A stretch of 64,000 nt of DNA from Blautia_A ammoniilytica. GTDB taxonomy: Bacteria > Bacillota > Clostridia > Lachnospirales > Lachnospiraceae. The position numbers and the translations under genes are program-made. Shown here one piece after another: positions 52,126-59,992 of the stretch (the first letter of the stretch is position 1; the number at the start of each line of letters is the position of its first letter). The stretch covers positions 62,001 to 126,000 of the forward strand of contig NZ_JAOQJL010000001.1 in NCBI RefSeq assembly GCF_025566965.1. Reading direction: 5' to 3'. The notes under the pieces were generated by a model, which saw nothing but the letters and a program-made list of their open reading frames with translations, made no database searches and had not been told where the DNA came from.

Positions 52126-53454
52126 ATGAAGATCAGATTATCCGATCATTTTAGTTATGGAAGACTGTTAAGATTTACACTTCCTTCTATAGTGACAATG
52201 GTAATAGCATCGTTATACAGCGTGGTAGACGGACTGTTTGTGTCTAATCTTGTTGGCGATATGGCACTTTCTGCAGTAAATATCGCTTTTCCTATTGCTA
52301 TGATCATAGGAGCCATAGGCTTTATGCTGGGTACCGGCGGCAGCGCTTTGGTAGCCAGGACATTAGGGGAAGGCAATAAAGAACTGGCAGACAGGTATTT
52401 TTCCATGATCATTTATACGATCATGATTGTGGGAGGTCTGTTTTCCGTTATCACAGTGTTGCTTGTTGAGCCTATTATGTGGGCTGCCGGTGCCAGTGAG
52501 CTTCTGATTGATGACTGTATCAGCTATGGAGCAGTTCTACTTGCAGGAAGTGTTCCCTTTATGCTTCAGACCAGTTTCCAGAATTTTTTTGTGGTCAGCG
52601 AACGGCCAATGCTAGGACTGGTGCTTTCCATACTGTCCGGGATCACCAATATGGTTCTGGATTATGTATTTATTGCAGTTTTGGGCCTGGGGATCACTGG
52701 TGCAGGCCTTGCTACAGTGATGGGCTATGTGGTAGGCGGTATTTTGCCTCTTTTCTTTTTCCTTAAGAAAAGGGAACGTGCCCTTCACCTTACGAAGACT
52801 CGTTTCTATCCAAGACAGCTGCTTCTGGCCTGTTCCAATGGTTCTTCTGAGCTTTTAAGTAATATTTCAGCATCTGTGATCGGTATTTTATATAATATCC
52901 AGCTGATGCGGATCATCGGCGAGAGTGGTGTGGCTGCTTATTCGGTTATGATGTACGTGGATTTTGTATTTGTAGCAGCATTTCTGGGTTTTTCGGCTGG
53001 CAGCGCACCGATTGTCAGCTATCAGTATGGGGCAGGAAATCATCAGGAACTTCACAATATTTTCAGGAAAAGCCTGACTGTGATCGGCATTACTTCTGTG
53101 GCAATGGTGGCTGTTTCAGAAGGCGTCAGTCATCCGCTGTCTGTTGCTTTTGTAGGATACAATCAGCAGCTGCTTGACATGACGGTTGGAGGCTTTCGTA
53201 TTTTTGCATTGGGCTACCTGTTTTGCGGGATCAATATTTATGCTTCTTCTTTTTTTACTGCACTATGTAATGGAATGGTTTCTGCATTGCTTTCTTTCAC
53301 AAGATCTTTCCTTTTACGTGGTGGTCTGGTGATCCTGATGCCTTTGCTATTTGGATTGAATGGTATCTGGGGCGCGGTTGTAGTTGCAGAAGGGCTGGGA
53401 GCTGTGATGGCTGTGGCTTTTCTTTTGAAATACAGGAAACGGTATAGATATTGA
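52126..53454 (+). CDS. MATE-family efflux transporter
   Basis: A 442-residue protein with 12 predicted helices and the MATE two-lobe pattern (FTLPSIVTMVIASLYSVVDGLFVSNLVG in lobe 1, LACSNGSSELLSNISASVIGILYN in lobe 2). It would export cationic drugs or metabolites with Na or H antiport. The ATG at 52126 follows AAAGG; a TTG at 52120 in the same frame is unlikely. It begins 15 bases after the pfp stop, which suggests cotranscription, but no functional link is evident. Confidence 0.9.
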   Translation: MKIRLSDHFSYGRLLRFTLPSIVTMVIASLYSVVDGLFVSNLVGDMALSAVNIAFPIAMIIGAIGFMLGTGGSALVARTLGEGNKELADRYFSMIIYTIMIVGGLFSVITVLLVEPIMWAAGASELLIDDCISYGAVLLAGSVPFMLQTSFQNFFVVSERPMLGLVLSILSGITNMVLDYVFIAVLGLGITGAGLATVMGYVVGGILPLFFFLKKRERALHLTKTRFYPRQLLLACSNGSSELLSNISASVIGILYNIQLMRIIGESGVAAYSVMMYVDFVFVAAFLGFSAGSAPIVSYQYGAGNHQELHNIFRKSLTVIGITSVAMVAVSEGVSHPLSVAFVGYNQQLLDMTVGGFRIFALGYLFCGINIYASSFFTALCNGMVSALLSFTRSFLLRGGLVILMPLLFGLNGIWGAVVVAEGLGAVMAVAFLLKYRKRYRY

Positions 53455-53508
53455 TGACAGACATTATAGGTTATGGTACTCTGAAAGGGACAGGAAAGGA
53501 CGCTGGTT

Positions 53509-53850
53509 ATGGAAGATGAAACATACCACAGGTTCCGAAGTGCCAGGCAAGAGCCGGTCCGGCTGCAGGCAGCATTGGACGGCTTTTTTGCTTTTGATGG
53601 AGAGGATGAACGGCAGAAGGAATATACTTTTTACCTGAAAAAAAGGATCCGTCCGGCAATGGAAGTGCTGATCAGGAGTCAGCAGATTGAACAGATGGAA
53701 ATACTGGCTGAACAGGGCTGGTATGGCAAAAAGGAACTGGAGACTTTCATACGGACTGCCAGGGAAGAAGGCAGATTACAAGCCCTGGTCTGGTTAATGA
53801 AGGAGAAAAATGACAGATACGGATATGAAGACAGAGAATATGATTTATAA
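53509..53850 (+). CDS. Small helical protein of a MoxR/VWA-like operon (unknown function)
   Basis: A 113-residue, mostly alpha-helical, charged protein with no recognised family. Its 3' end overlaps the following VWA-like gene by 41 bases, so the two are coupled. Its context (next to a VWA-like protein and a MoxR ATPase) suggests it is a small subunit or adapter of that machine. The start at 53509 has AGGAAAGGACGC upstream; codon use is similar to the neighbours. Confidence 0.65.
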   Translation: MEDETYHRFRSARQEPVRLQAALDGFFAFDGEDERQKEYTFYLKKRIRPAMEVLIRSQQIEQMEILAEQGWYGKKELETFIRTAREEGRLQALVWLMKEKNDRYGYEDREYDL

Positions 53851-55090
53851 GACAGCTCCCTGGAAGCGTGCTTATGATAGCAGCCAGGCACAGATCGGCA
53901 TACAGATCCTTGAATATTGTCGGAATCAGTTGTTTTTATCGTATCCCTCTTTTGAACAGGCACTGTTTATTTTACAGTGGGAAGCAGATGACAGAATTGC
54001 CGGGATAGGGACGGATGGAGTAAAAATATTATTTTCCCCTGTATGGCTTCTACAGAAATATCAGGAGGATCCAGGGACTGTTACAAAGGCTTATCTGCAT
54101 ATGATCCTGCACTGTATTTATCTGCATCCTTTTTTTGCAGGGAAGGAGCAGGAAAATCTGTGGGATCTTGCCTGTGACATGTTCGTAGAAAGGATCTGCA
54201 CATCCATTACCGGGAATGGGGTTGGGGGACATCAAGAGCAGGATCTTTCTCCTTATCGGATCTATGACACATTGTGCTGTCTTAAGAAAGAAGAGCAGTT
54301 AAAACTGGAAAAAAGTATAAGAATAGATGATCACAGCTTATGGAGAGAAAAGCAGACAGGTGCTAAGGCAATCTGGAAGAAATGGGAAGAGGTTCTTTTG
54401 TCCATGTCCAGAGGAAAAGAGAAAAAGAAACTGTGGGCTGGTATGTCTCCAGGCATGCGCCAGGAGGAAATAAGGCTTGCAGGCAGGAAGGATTATGACT
54501 ACCGGGATTTTCTTCAGAAATATTTTCATATACGGGAAGAAGTAAAGCTGGATACGGAAAGCTTTGATTATATATTTTATAACTATGGTATGGAGTACTA
54601 TGGGGATGTTCCACTGATCGAACCATTGGAATATCAGGAAGCCAGCCGGCTTTCCCAGCTGGTGATTGCCATTGATACCTCAGGCTCCTGTTCAGCTGCT
54701 ATCGTACAAAGGTTTCTGGAGGAAACATATAGTATTTTAAGCAGCAAAGAAAACTTTTTTAGTGAGATGGAGGTATATCTGATCCAGTGTGACTGCTGTA
54801 TCCAAAAAATAGATGTGATCCGCAGAGAAGAGGACTGGAGAAAACTGGAAGACAAAATAGAGATCCAGGGACGTGGAGGAACAGATTTTTGTCCGGTTTT
54901 CCGCTATGTGGATCAGCTTCGGAAGGAAGGTCAGCTTAAGGATCTGGGGGCTTTGATCTATTTTACAGATGGGGACGGAGTCTATCCGGAAGAAAGGCCG
55001 GACTATGATACAGCCTTTGTATTTTTGAAGGATACAGATTCCTTGAAAATGGTTCCATCCTGGGCTTACGTATTAAAGGTTTGGACTTAA
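53810..55090 (+). CDS. VWA-like / putative metallopeptidase-domain protein (DUF2201 type)
   Basis: A 426-residue protein. The N-terminal half (about 30-200) resembles the DUF2201 metallopeptidase-like domain: Zn-type HMILHCIYLHPF at residues 97-108 has the His pair but Met at the position of the catalytic Glu of HExxH. The C-terminal half is a VWA-like domain, with the MIDAS-like start VIAIDTSGSC near residue 285 and GALIYFTDGDG near the end. Such proteins pair with MoxR-type AAA ATPases, which the next gene encodes. The start at 53810 has AAGGAG at a proper distance; the gene overlaps the previous one by 41 bases. Confidence 0.78.
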   Translation: MTDTDMKTENMIYKTAPWKRAYDSSQAQIGIQILEYCRNQLFLSYPSFEQALFILQWEADDRIAGIGTDGVKILFSPVWLLQKYQEDPGTVTKAYLHMILHCIYLHPFFAGKEQENLWDLACDMFVERICTSITGNGVGGHQEQDLSPYRIYDTLCCLKKEEQLKLEKSIRIDDHSLWREKQTGAKAIWKKWEEVLLSMSRGKEKKKLWAGMSPGMRQEEIRLAGRKDYDYRDFLQKYFHIREEVKLDTESFDYIFYNYGMEYYGDVPLIEPLEYQEASRLSQLVIAIDTSGSCSAAIVQRFLEETYSILSSKENFFSEMEVYLIQCDCCIQKIDVIRREEDWRKLEDKIEIQGRGGTDFCPVFRYVDQLRKEGQLKDLGALIYFTDGDGVYPEERPDYDTAFVFLKDTDSLKMVPSWAYVLKVWT

Positions 55091-55138
55091 CAGAGAATAA
55101 TCGGGAAAACGGCAAGCAGCTGTCTGCAGGGAGCGAAG

Positions 55139-56677
55139 ATGATGAATATTAAAGAGGCAAAACAAGAAATTGTGAATACACTGCATGCATATTTGAAAAA
55201 GGATGAAGAAGGGAATTATACATATCCGCTGGTACATCAACGACCTTTATTCCTGATAGGGGCACCTGGCATTGGTAAAACCGCTATTATGGAGCAGGTA
55301 GCGAAGGAAGAAAATATAGGTCTTGTTTCTTATACAATGACACATCATACCCGTCAGAGCGCAGTAGGACTTCCCAAAATCGTTTCCAGGGAATATGAGG
55401 GCATTTCCATGGATGTTACGGAATATACCATGAGTGAGATCATTGCAGCTGTATATGCCAAGATGGAAAGTACAGGAAAGAAGGAAGGAATCCTGTTTCT
55501 GGATGAGATCAATTGTGTGTCTGAGACACTTGCACCAGCCATGCTTCAGTTTCTTCAGAATAAGACCTTTGGCGGACATAAGGTACCGGCAGGGTGGCTG
55601 ATCGTAGCAGCAGGTAATCCATCAGGATATAACAAGTCTGTCCGGGAGTTTGATATTGTAACTTTGGACCGGGTCCGGAAGATGGAGATCCAGCCGGATC
55701 TGGAGGCTTGGATGGAATATGCCTGGCAGCATAAGATCCATGGAGCAGTGCTTTCTTATCTTAATATCCATAGGGACAGTTTTTACTACATAAGGAGCAG
55801 CCGGGAGGAAAAAGCCTTTGTTACAGCAAGAGGATGGGAGGATTTGTCCAGGATCCTGAAAAGCTACGAAGATCTGGATATCCAAGTGACTGAGAATCTG
55901 ATCTGTCAGTTCATTCAGGAAAAGGAAATTGGCAGGGATTTCGCTTCTTATTACCAGATTTATCAAAAGTATGGCACAGATTATGGAATCCACCAGATTC
56001 TGGATGGAAGCCTTTCAAAGCACATGGAGGAAGAAAAGCTGGATATGGCCGGGAATGGATCGGCAGAAGAACGGCTTACTGTTACCGGGCTTTTTCTGCA
56101 AGATCTGAATGAAAGGCTGATGTGTGCAGATACAGGCAAAAAGCGGCTCTCTCTTCTTTATGATAAACTGTATGCACTGAAAAATAACCCCATAACAGAT
56201 AAGAACGCAAAGTCCGAAGCAGATAGCTGGTTTGGACAGTATATAAAGGATCAGAAGAAAAGCTTTGAAGTACGAAAAACGTCAGGTCTTCTTTCCATGG
56301 AGGAAGCGTTGCTGGAGAGACAGACGATTGCATGCATGGAAAGATATGATCTGGAACTGAGGAAACTTCATATTACCAAAAGAGAAGAGCAATTTGAGAG
56401 AATAAAGATATTCTTTCAGGAAGAGAAGCAGAAAACAGAAGTTCTTTGTACCCAGACAGGACATGCCCTTTTAAGAGCTTTTGACTTTACGGAAAAGGCC
56501 TTTGGGGATGGAGCAGAGATGATGCTTATGGTAACCAGGCTTACCGGGAATCCGCTGGCGTCTGCCTTTATTGCAGAGCATGGCTGTGCACCCTATTTTA
56601 AGTACAGTGACAAGCTTCTGCCGGGAAAACAGCAGCAGCTTTTACAGGCCTGTGAGCAGGCTTTGGAGTCAAGATAA
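55139..56677 (+). CDS. MoxR-type AAA ATPase
   Basis: A 512-residue protein with an N-terminal AAA domain (about 1-250): Walker A GAPGIGKTA (41-49), Walker B ILFLDEINC (118-126), a sensor 1 region WLIVAAGNPSGYN, and an arginine segment RVRKMEIQP. The long helical C-terminal half (about 300-512) has no recognised domain. MoxR ATPases act with VWA proteins to remodel or insert cofactors into client proteins. Two ATG codons at 55139 and 55142 are both plausible. It is 48 bases after its VWA-like partner. Confidence 0.85.
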   Translation: MMNIKEAKQEIVNTLHAYLKKDEEGNYTYPLVHQRPLFLIGAPGIGKTAIMEQVAKEENIGLVSYTMTHHTRQSAVGLPKIVSREYEGISMDVTEYTMSEIIAAVYAKMESTGKKEGILFLDEINCVSETLAPAMLQFLQNKTFGGHKVPAGWLIVAAGNPSGYNKSVREFDIVTLDRVRKMEIQPDLEAWMEYAWQHKIHGAVLSYLNIHRDSFYYIRSSREEKAFVTARGWEDLSRILKSYEDLDIQVTENLICQFIQEKEIGRDFASYYQIYQKYGTDYGIHQILDGSLSKHMEEEKLDMAGNGSAEERLTVTGLFLQDLNERLMCADTGKKRLSLLYDKLYALKNNPITDKNAKSEADSWFGQYIKDQKKSFEVRKTSGLLSMEEALLERQTIACMERYDLELRKLHITKREEQFERIKIFFQEEKQKTEVLCTQTGHALLRAFDFTEKAFGDGAEMMLMVTRLTGNPLASAFIAEHGCAPYFKYSDKLLPGKQQQLLQACEQALESR

Positions 56678-56726
56678 TACTTGCAACTTCCGGGAGAGAT
56701 TACTATAATTATAGAGGAGGCGCGCT

Positions 56727-57557
56727 ATGAAGGATAATAAAAAGAAAAAAAAGAAAACCGCCGGTGATGTGGTGCTTACTCTGGTACTGCTTCTGGCTGT
56801 GGGAGTTTTTTGTTATGCAGCCTTTAATTTGTACCACATTTACACAGAGTACAAAAAGGGCTCTGACGAATATAACCAGATCGCACAGATGGCAGTGACA
56901 GAGCGTGATCCTGATGAGGATCCAATCGACATGGAGACAGACGATGAAAAGAAATCTGATCTGAAAGCACCTATGAAGATTGATTTTGATACTCTTCGCA
57001 GTGTGAATACGGACGTGATTGGATGGATTTATGTGGAAGCACTGGATAATGTGAGTTATCCTATTGTGAAGGGAAAGGATAACAGTACTTATCTTCACAT
57101 GACCTATGAGAAGAATTACAATTTTGCAGGCACGATTTTCATTGACTATGAGAATTCCGGAGATTTTAACGATTGTAATACACTGGTATACGGACACAAT
57201 ATGAAGAATGGTTCTATGTTCGGACAGCTGAAAAAATTCAGTAAAGACCCGGAAACATACAAGAAAAGCAAATATTTCTGGATTTTTACACCTGAGAAGG
57301 ATTATCGGTATGAGATTATTTCCGCTTATGTTACAGCGGTAAATAGTGATACATATACATTGTTTAAAGGACCTGGTAAGGAATTTCAGGATTATCTGGA
57401 CAAGATGCCAACTCTTTCAGAGATCCAGACCACACCAGGTACGCTTACCATACAGGACAAGATCGTTACACTTTCTACCTGTACAGGCAACGAATCCACC
57501 AGATATGTGGTACAGGGTAAAAGAGTTGATACTTTGGATGTAGAAAAGGATAATTAG
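56727..57557 (+). CDS. srtB: Class B sortase
   Basis: A 276-residue transpeptidase with one N-terminal TM helix (about 13-35) and an extracellular sortase fold. Catalytic residues: His in VYGHNMKNGSMF (about 157), Cys252 in TLSTCTG and Arg in STRYVV. SrtB enzymes link surface proteins with NPxTN- or NPQTN-like signals to peptidoglycan; no such signal is seen in the surface proteins of this window, so the substrate is elsewhere. The ATG at 56727 follows GAGGAGG. Confidence 0.93.
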   Translation: MKDNKKKKKKTAGDVVLTLVLLLAVGVFCYAAFNLYHIYTEYKKGSDEYNQIAQMAVTERDPDEDPIDMETDDEKKSDLKAPMKIDFDTLRSVNTDVIGWIYVEALDNVSYPIVKGKDNSTYLHMTYEKNYNFAGTIFIDYENSGDFNDCNTLVYGHNMKNGSMFGQLKKFSKDPETYKKSKYFWIFTPEKDYRYEIISAYVTAVNSDTYTLFKGPGKEFQDYLDKMPTLSEIQTTPGTLTIQDKIVTLSTCTGNESTRYVVQGKRVDTLDVEKDN

Positions 57558-57575
57558 TATGAGGAGGCTGTAGTG

Positions 57576-58325
57576 ATGGAGAATGGGATAGCGAAACTGC
57601 AGGAGCTTGTGGATCAGTATGATAATATTGTATTCTTTGGTGGAGCGGGTGTTTCCACAGAAAGCGGGATCCCGGATTTCAGAAGCCAGGACGGGCTGTA
57701 TAATCAGACCTATGATTATCCGCCGGAGACGATCTTAAGCCATACTTTTTTTATGAGAAAGCCGGAAGAGTTTTTCAGGTTTTACAGAGATAAGATGCTG
57801 TGTGATACTGCAAAGCCAAATGCAGCTCACCAGAAGCTGGCAGAGCTGGAAAGGGCTGGCAGGCTTAAGGCTGTGATCACCCAGAATATTGATAATCTTC
57901 ACCAGATGGCCGGAAGCCGGAATGTGCTGGAACTTCATGGCAGTGTATATAGGAATTACTGCATGAAATGCCGGAAGTTTTATGATTTTTCTTATATGAA
58001 ACATTCAGAAGGAGTGCCCAGATGCAGCTGTGGCGGGATTATTAAGCCAGACGTTGTCCTCTATGAGGAAGGGCTGGATACACATACTATTGAAGAGGCA
58101 GTGAAGGCTATTTCCCAGGCACAGGTACTGATTATCGGCGGGACGTCCCTGGCTGTATATCCGGCAGCAGGACTGATCGATTATTTTCAGGGAGATCATC
58201 TGGTAGTGATCAACAAGTCACCTACACCGAGAGACCGGTATGCAGATCTTCTGATCCAGGAGCCGATTGGGCAGGTGTTTTCACAATTACAGGTAAAGGA
58301 GCATAGTCATGGGACTTCTTTATGA
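57576..58325 (+). CDS. cobB: Sir2-family NAD-dependent protein deacylase
   Basis: A 249-residue sirtuin: NAD-binding GGAGVSTESGIPDFRS (about 22-37), TQNIDNLHQMAGS with the catalytic His in LELHGSVYRN, the zinc site CMKCRKFYDF and CSCGGIIKPD, and the late IGGTSLAVYPAAG. It removes acyl groups from lysines. The ATG at 57576 is chosen because GAGGAGG is eight bases upstream; GTG 57573 is a less likely alternative. It overlaps the DUF951 gene by 17 bases and follows srtB by 18 bases. Confidence 0.92.
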   Translation: MENGIAKLQELVDQYDNIVFFGGAGVSTESGIPDFRSQDGLYNQTYDYPPETILSHTFFMRKPEEFFRFYRDKMLCDTAKPNAAHQKLAELERAGRLKAVITQNIDNLHQMAGSRNVLELHGSVYRNYCMKCRKFYDFSYMKHSEGVPRCSCGGIIKPDVVLYEEGLDTHTIEEAVKAISQAQVLIIGGTSLAVYPAAGLIDYFQGDHLVVINKSPTPRDRYADLLIQEPIGQVFSQLQVKEHSHGTSL

Positions 58326-58503
58326 AGTGGGAGATATTGTCACGCTGAAAAAAACACATCCCTGTGGCAGCAAAGACTGGGAGATCCTTCGTGTAGGGGC
58401 GGATTTCAGGCTGAAATGTACAGGATGCGGTCACCAGGTCATGGTGCCGCGGAAGATGGTGGAGAAAAATACCAGGAATCTGCAGAAAAAATCACAAGAT
58501 TAA
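58309..58503 (+). CDS. DUF951 family small protein
   Basis: A 64-residue protein with the conserved core YEVGDIVTLKKTHPCGSKDWEILRVGAD and CTGCGH, then an MVPR motif; Cys residues could bind zinc. The family is widely found in Firmicutes near rpsF and chromosome partition genes and has no known function. It overlaps the end of the sirtuin gene (ATG 58309, with AAAGGAG upstream). Confidence 0.9.
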   Translation: MGLLYEVGDIVTLKKTHPCGSKDWEILRVGADFRLKCTGCGHQVMVPRKMVEKNTRNLQKKSQD

Positions 58504-58595
58504 TGACACAGGGAAAACTAAAATAGCATAAAGCATAAAAAGCATAAGAATAATTATAAAGAGAATAAAAATCATTAGAAAAAGAAAAATAGGGC

Positions 58596-58624
58596 TTTAC
58601 ATAGCCAGGAAAATGTGTTAAAAT
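58596..58624 (+). promoter_or_regulatory. Promoter of the rpsF-ssb-rpsR operon
   Basis: TTTACA (58596-58601) and TAAAAT (58619-58624) with a 17-base spacer. The leader of about 70 bases includes a small hairpin CTTTG-ACAGG-CAAAG before the AAGGAGG site, which could be part of an S6/S18 autoregulatory site, but the known consensus was not convincingly matched. Confidence 0.75.
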
Positions 58625-58700
58625 CAACAATCGTGATATATTCATATCCTTGCTCTTTGACAGGCAAAGGGCCAATAGACCATAAGGAGGTAAGACAGGC

Positions 58701-58988
58701 ATGAACAAGTACGAGTTAGCATTAGTTGTGAGTGCAAAAGTTGAGGACGAAGTACGTGATGCAGTTGTTGAGAAAGCTAAAGGCTACATCACACGTTACA
58801 ATGGCACAATCACAGAAGTTGAAGAATGGGGTAAGAAGAAATTAGCTTACGAGATTCAGAAAATGCATGAAGGCTTCTACTACTTCATTCAGTTTGAAGC
58901 AGATGCTCAGTGTCCGGCAGAAGTAGAAAGACATATGCGTATCATGGACAATGTATTAAGATACTTAGTTGTCAGAAAAGACGCATAA
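58701..58988 (+). CDS. rpsF: 30S ribosomal protein bS6
   Basis: A 95-residue protein with the S6 fold pattern (KYELALVVSAKVEDEVRDAV, GYITRYNGTITEVEEWGKKKLAYEIQKMHEGFYYFIQFEA and LRYLVVRKD). It binds S18 and 16S rRNA in the platform. The typical length and the following ssb and rpsR genes make the assignment certain. Confidence 0.98.
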   Translation: MNKYELALVVSAKVEDEVRDAVVEKAKGYITRYNGTITEVEEWGKKKLAYEIQKMHEGFYYFIQFEADAQCPAEVERHMRIMDNVLRYLVVRKDA

Positions 58989-59057
58989 GCTTTTGGCAAT
59001 TAATCAGAAAGCACCATTAAGAACCCGTTCAACCGATCATCGAAAGAGGTAAATAGA

Positions 59058-59513
59058 ATGAACAAAGTAATTTTAATGGGACGCTTAACAAGAGACCCTG
59101 AAGTAAGATATTCCGCAGGGGAGAATGCACTGGCAATTGCCAGATATACATTGGCAGTAGACAGGAGGTTTCGCCGTGATGGCGAGGCATCCGCTGATTT
59201 TATCAGCTGTGTATCTTTTGGACGTACAGCAGAGTTTGCTGAGAAGTATTTCCGACAGGGACTGAAGATTGCGGTTACAGGCCGTATTCAGACCGGCAGT
59301 TATACCAACCGTGACGGCCAGAAGGTTTATACAACAGAGGTTGTAGTTGAGGAGCAGGAGTTTGCAGAGAGTAAATCTTCCAGCGATTCCTATGCAGCAT
59401 CTCATCCTCAGAACAGTGCTGCGGCACCATCTATGCCTACACCAAGTGCGGCAAGTGCAGACGGATTTATGAACATCCCTGATGGAATTGACGAGGAACT
59501 GCCTTTTAATTAG
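59058..59513 (+). CDS. ssb: Single-stranded DNA-binding protein
   Basis: A 151-residue SSB: N-terminal OB fold (MNKVILMGRLTRDPEVRYSAGE to about 108; FISCVSFGRTAEFAEKYFRQG), a disordered Ser/Ala/Pro-rich linker, and the acidic tip EELPFN at the C-terminus that recruits partner proteins. It sits between rpsF and rpsR, the usual order in Firmicutes. Confidence 0.97.
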   Translation: MNKVILMGRLTRDPEVRYSAGENALAIARYTLAVDRRFRRDGEASADFISCVSFGRTAEFAEKYFRQGLKIAVTGRIQTGSYTNRDGQKVYTTEVVVEEQEFAESKSSSDSYAASHPQNSAAAPSMPTPSAASADGFMNIPDGIDEELPFN

Positions 59514-59567
59514 GTATTTCTCAGACGAACAAACGGATGATAACAAGAAGATAGGAGGAAGCTAATC

Positions 59568-59834
59568 ATGGCTTACAGCAATAGAGGCGAAAGACCGGAT
59601 TCTCCCATGAAGAGAAGAGGCGGACGCAGAAGAAAAAAAGTTTGTGTATTCTGTGGCAAAGAGAATAACGAGATCGATTACAAAGATGTAGCAAAGTTAA
59701 GAAAGTATGTTTCTGAAAGAGGAAAGATCCTTCCAAGAAGAATTACAGGTAACTGTGCAAAGCATCAGAGAGCTCTTACTGTAGCAGTTAAGAGAGCACG
59801 TCATTTGGCATTAATGCCATACATCCAGGACTAA
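59568..59834 (+). CDS. rpsR: 30S ribosomal protein bS18
   Basis: An 88-residue basic protein with RRGGRRRKKVCVFC, the IDYKDVAKLRKYVSERGKILPRRITG core and NCAKHQRALTVAVKRARHLALMPY. The Cys pairs (CVFC and NC) indicate the zinc-binding form of S18. It ends the operon before a strong terminator. Confidence 0.98.
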   Translation: MAYSNRGERPDSPMKRRGGRRRKKVCVFCGKENNEIDYKDVAKLRKYVSERGKILPRRITGNCAKHQRALTVAVKRARHLALMPYIQD

Positions 59835-59865
59835 TTTCCTGAATGCAGCAATGCAGATGTTTGGA

Positions 59866-59906
59866 AGCCTTCAAATGCTTATTTTATGAGCATTTGAGGG
59901 CTTTTT
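59866..59906 (+). terminator. Terminator of the rpsF-ssb-rpsR operon
   Basis: AGCCTTCAAATGCT (59866-59879) pairs with AGCATTTGAGGGCT (59889-59902) over 14 bp with one G-U pair, then TTTTTC. Confidence 0.92.
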
Positions 59907-59922
59907 CTTATTTTACTTGGGT

Positions 59923-59952
59923 ATGGAAATATTTCCATGAATCTGGTATAAT
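59923..59952 (+). promoter_or_regulatory. gdpP promoter with 16-bp palindrome
   Basis: TATAAT at 59947-59952 lies eight bases after a perfect palindrome ATGGAAATATTTCCAT (59923-59938), which covers the expected -35 region (GAAATA at 17-base spacing). A repressor binding here would block the promoter. Confidence 0.45.
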
Positions 59953-59992
59953 ATATAGGTCCACGTAAAATTGGTTTTATCTATGTAATAGA

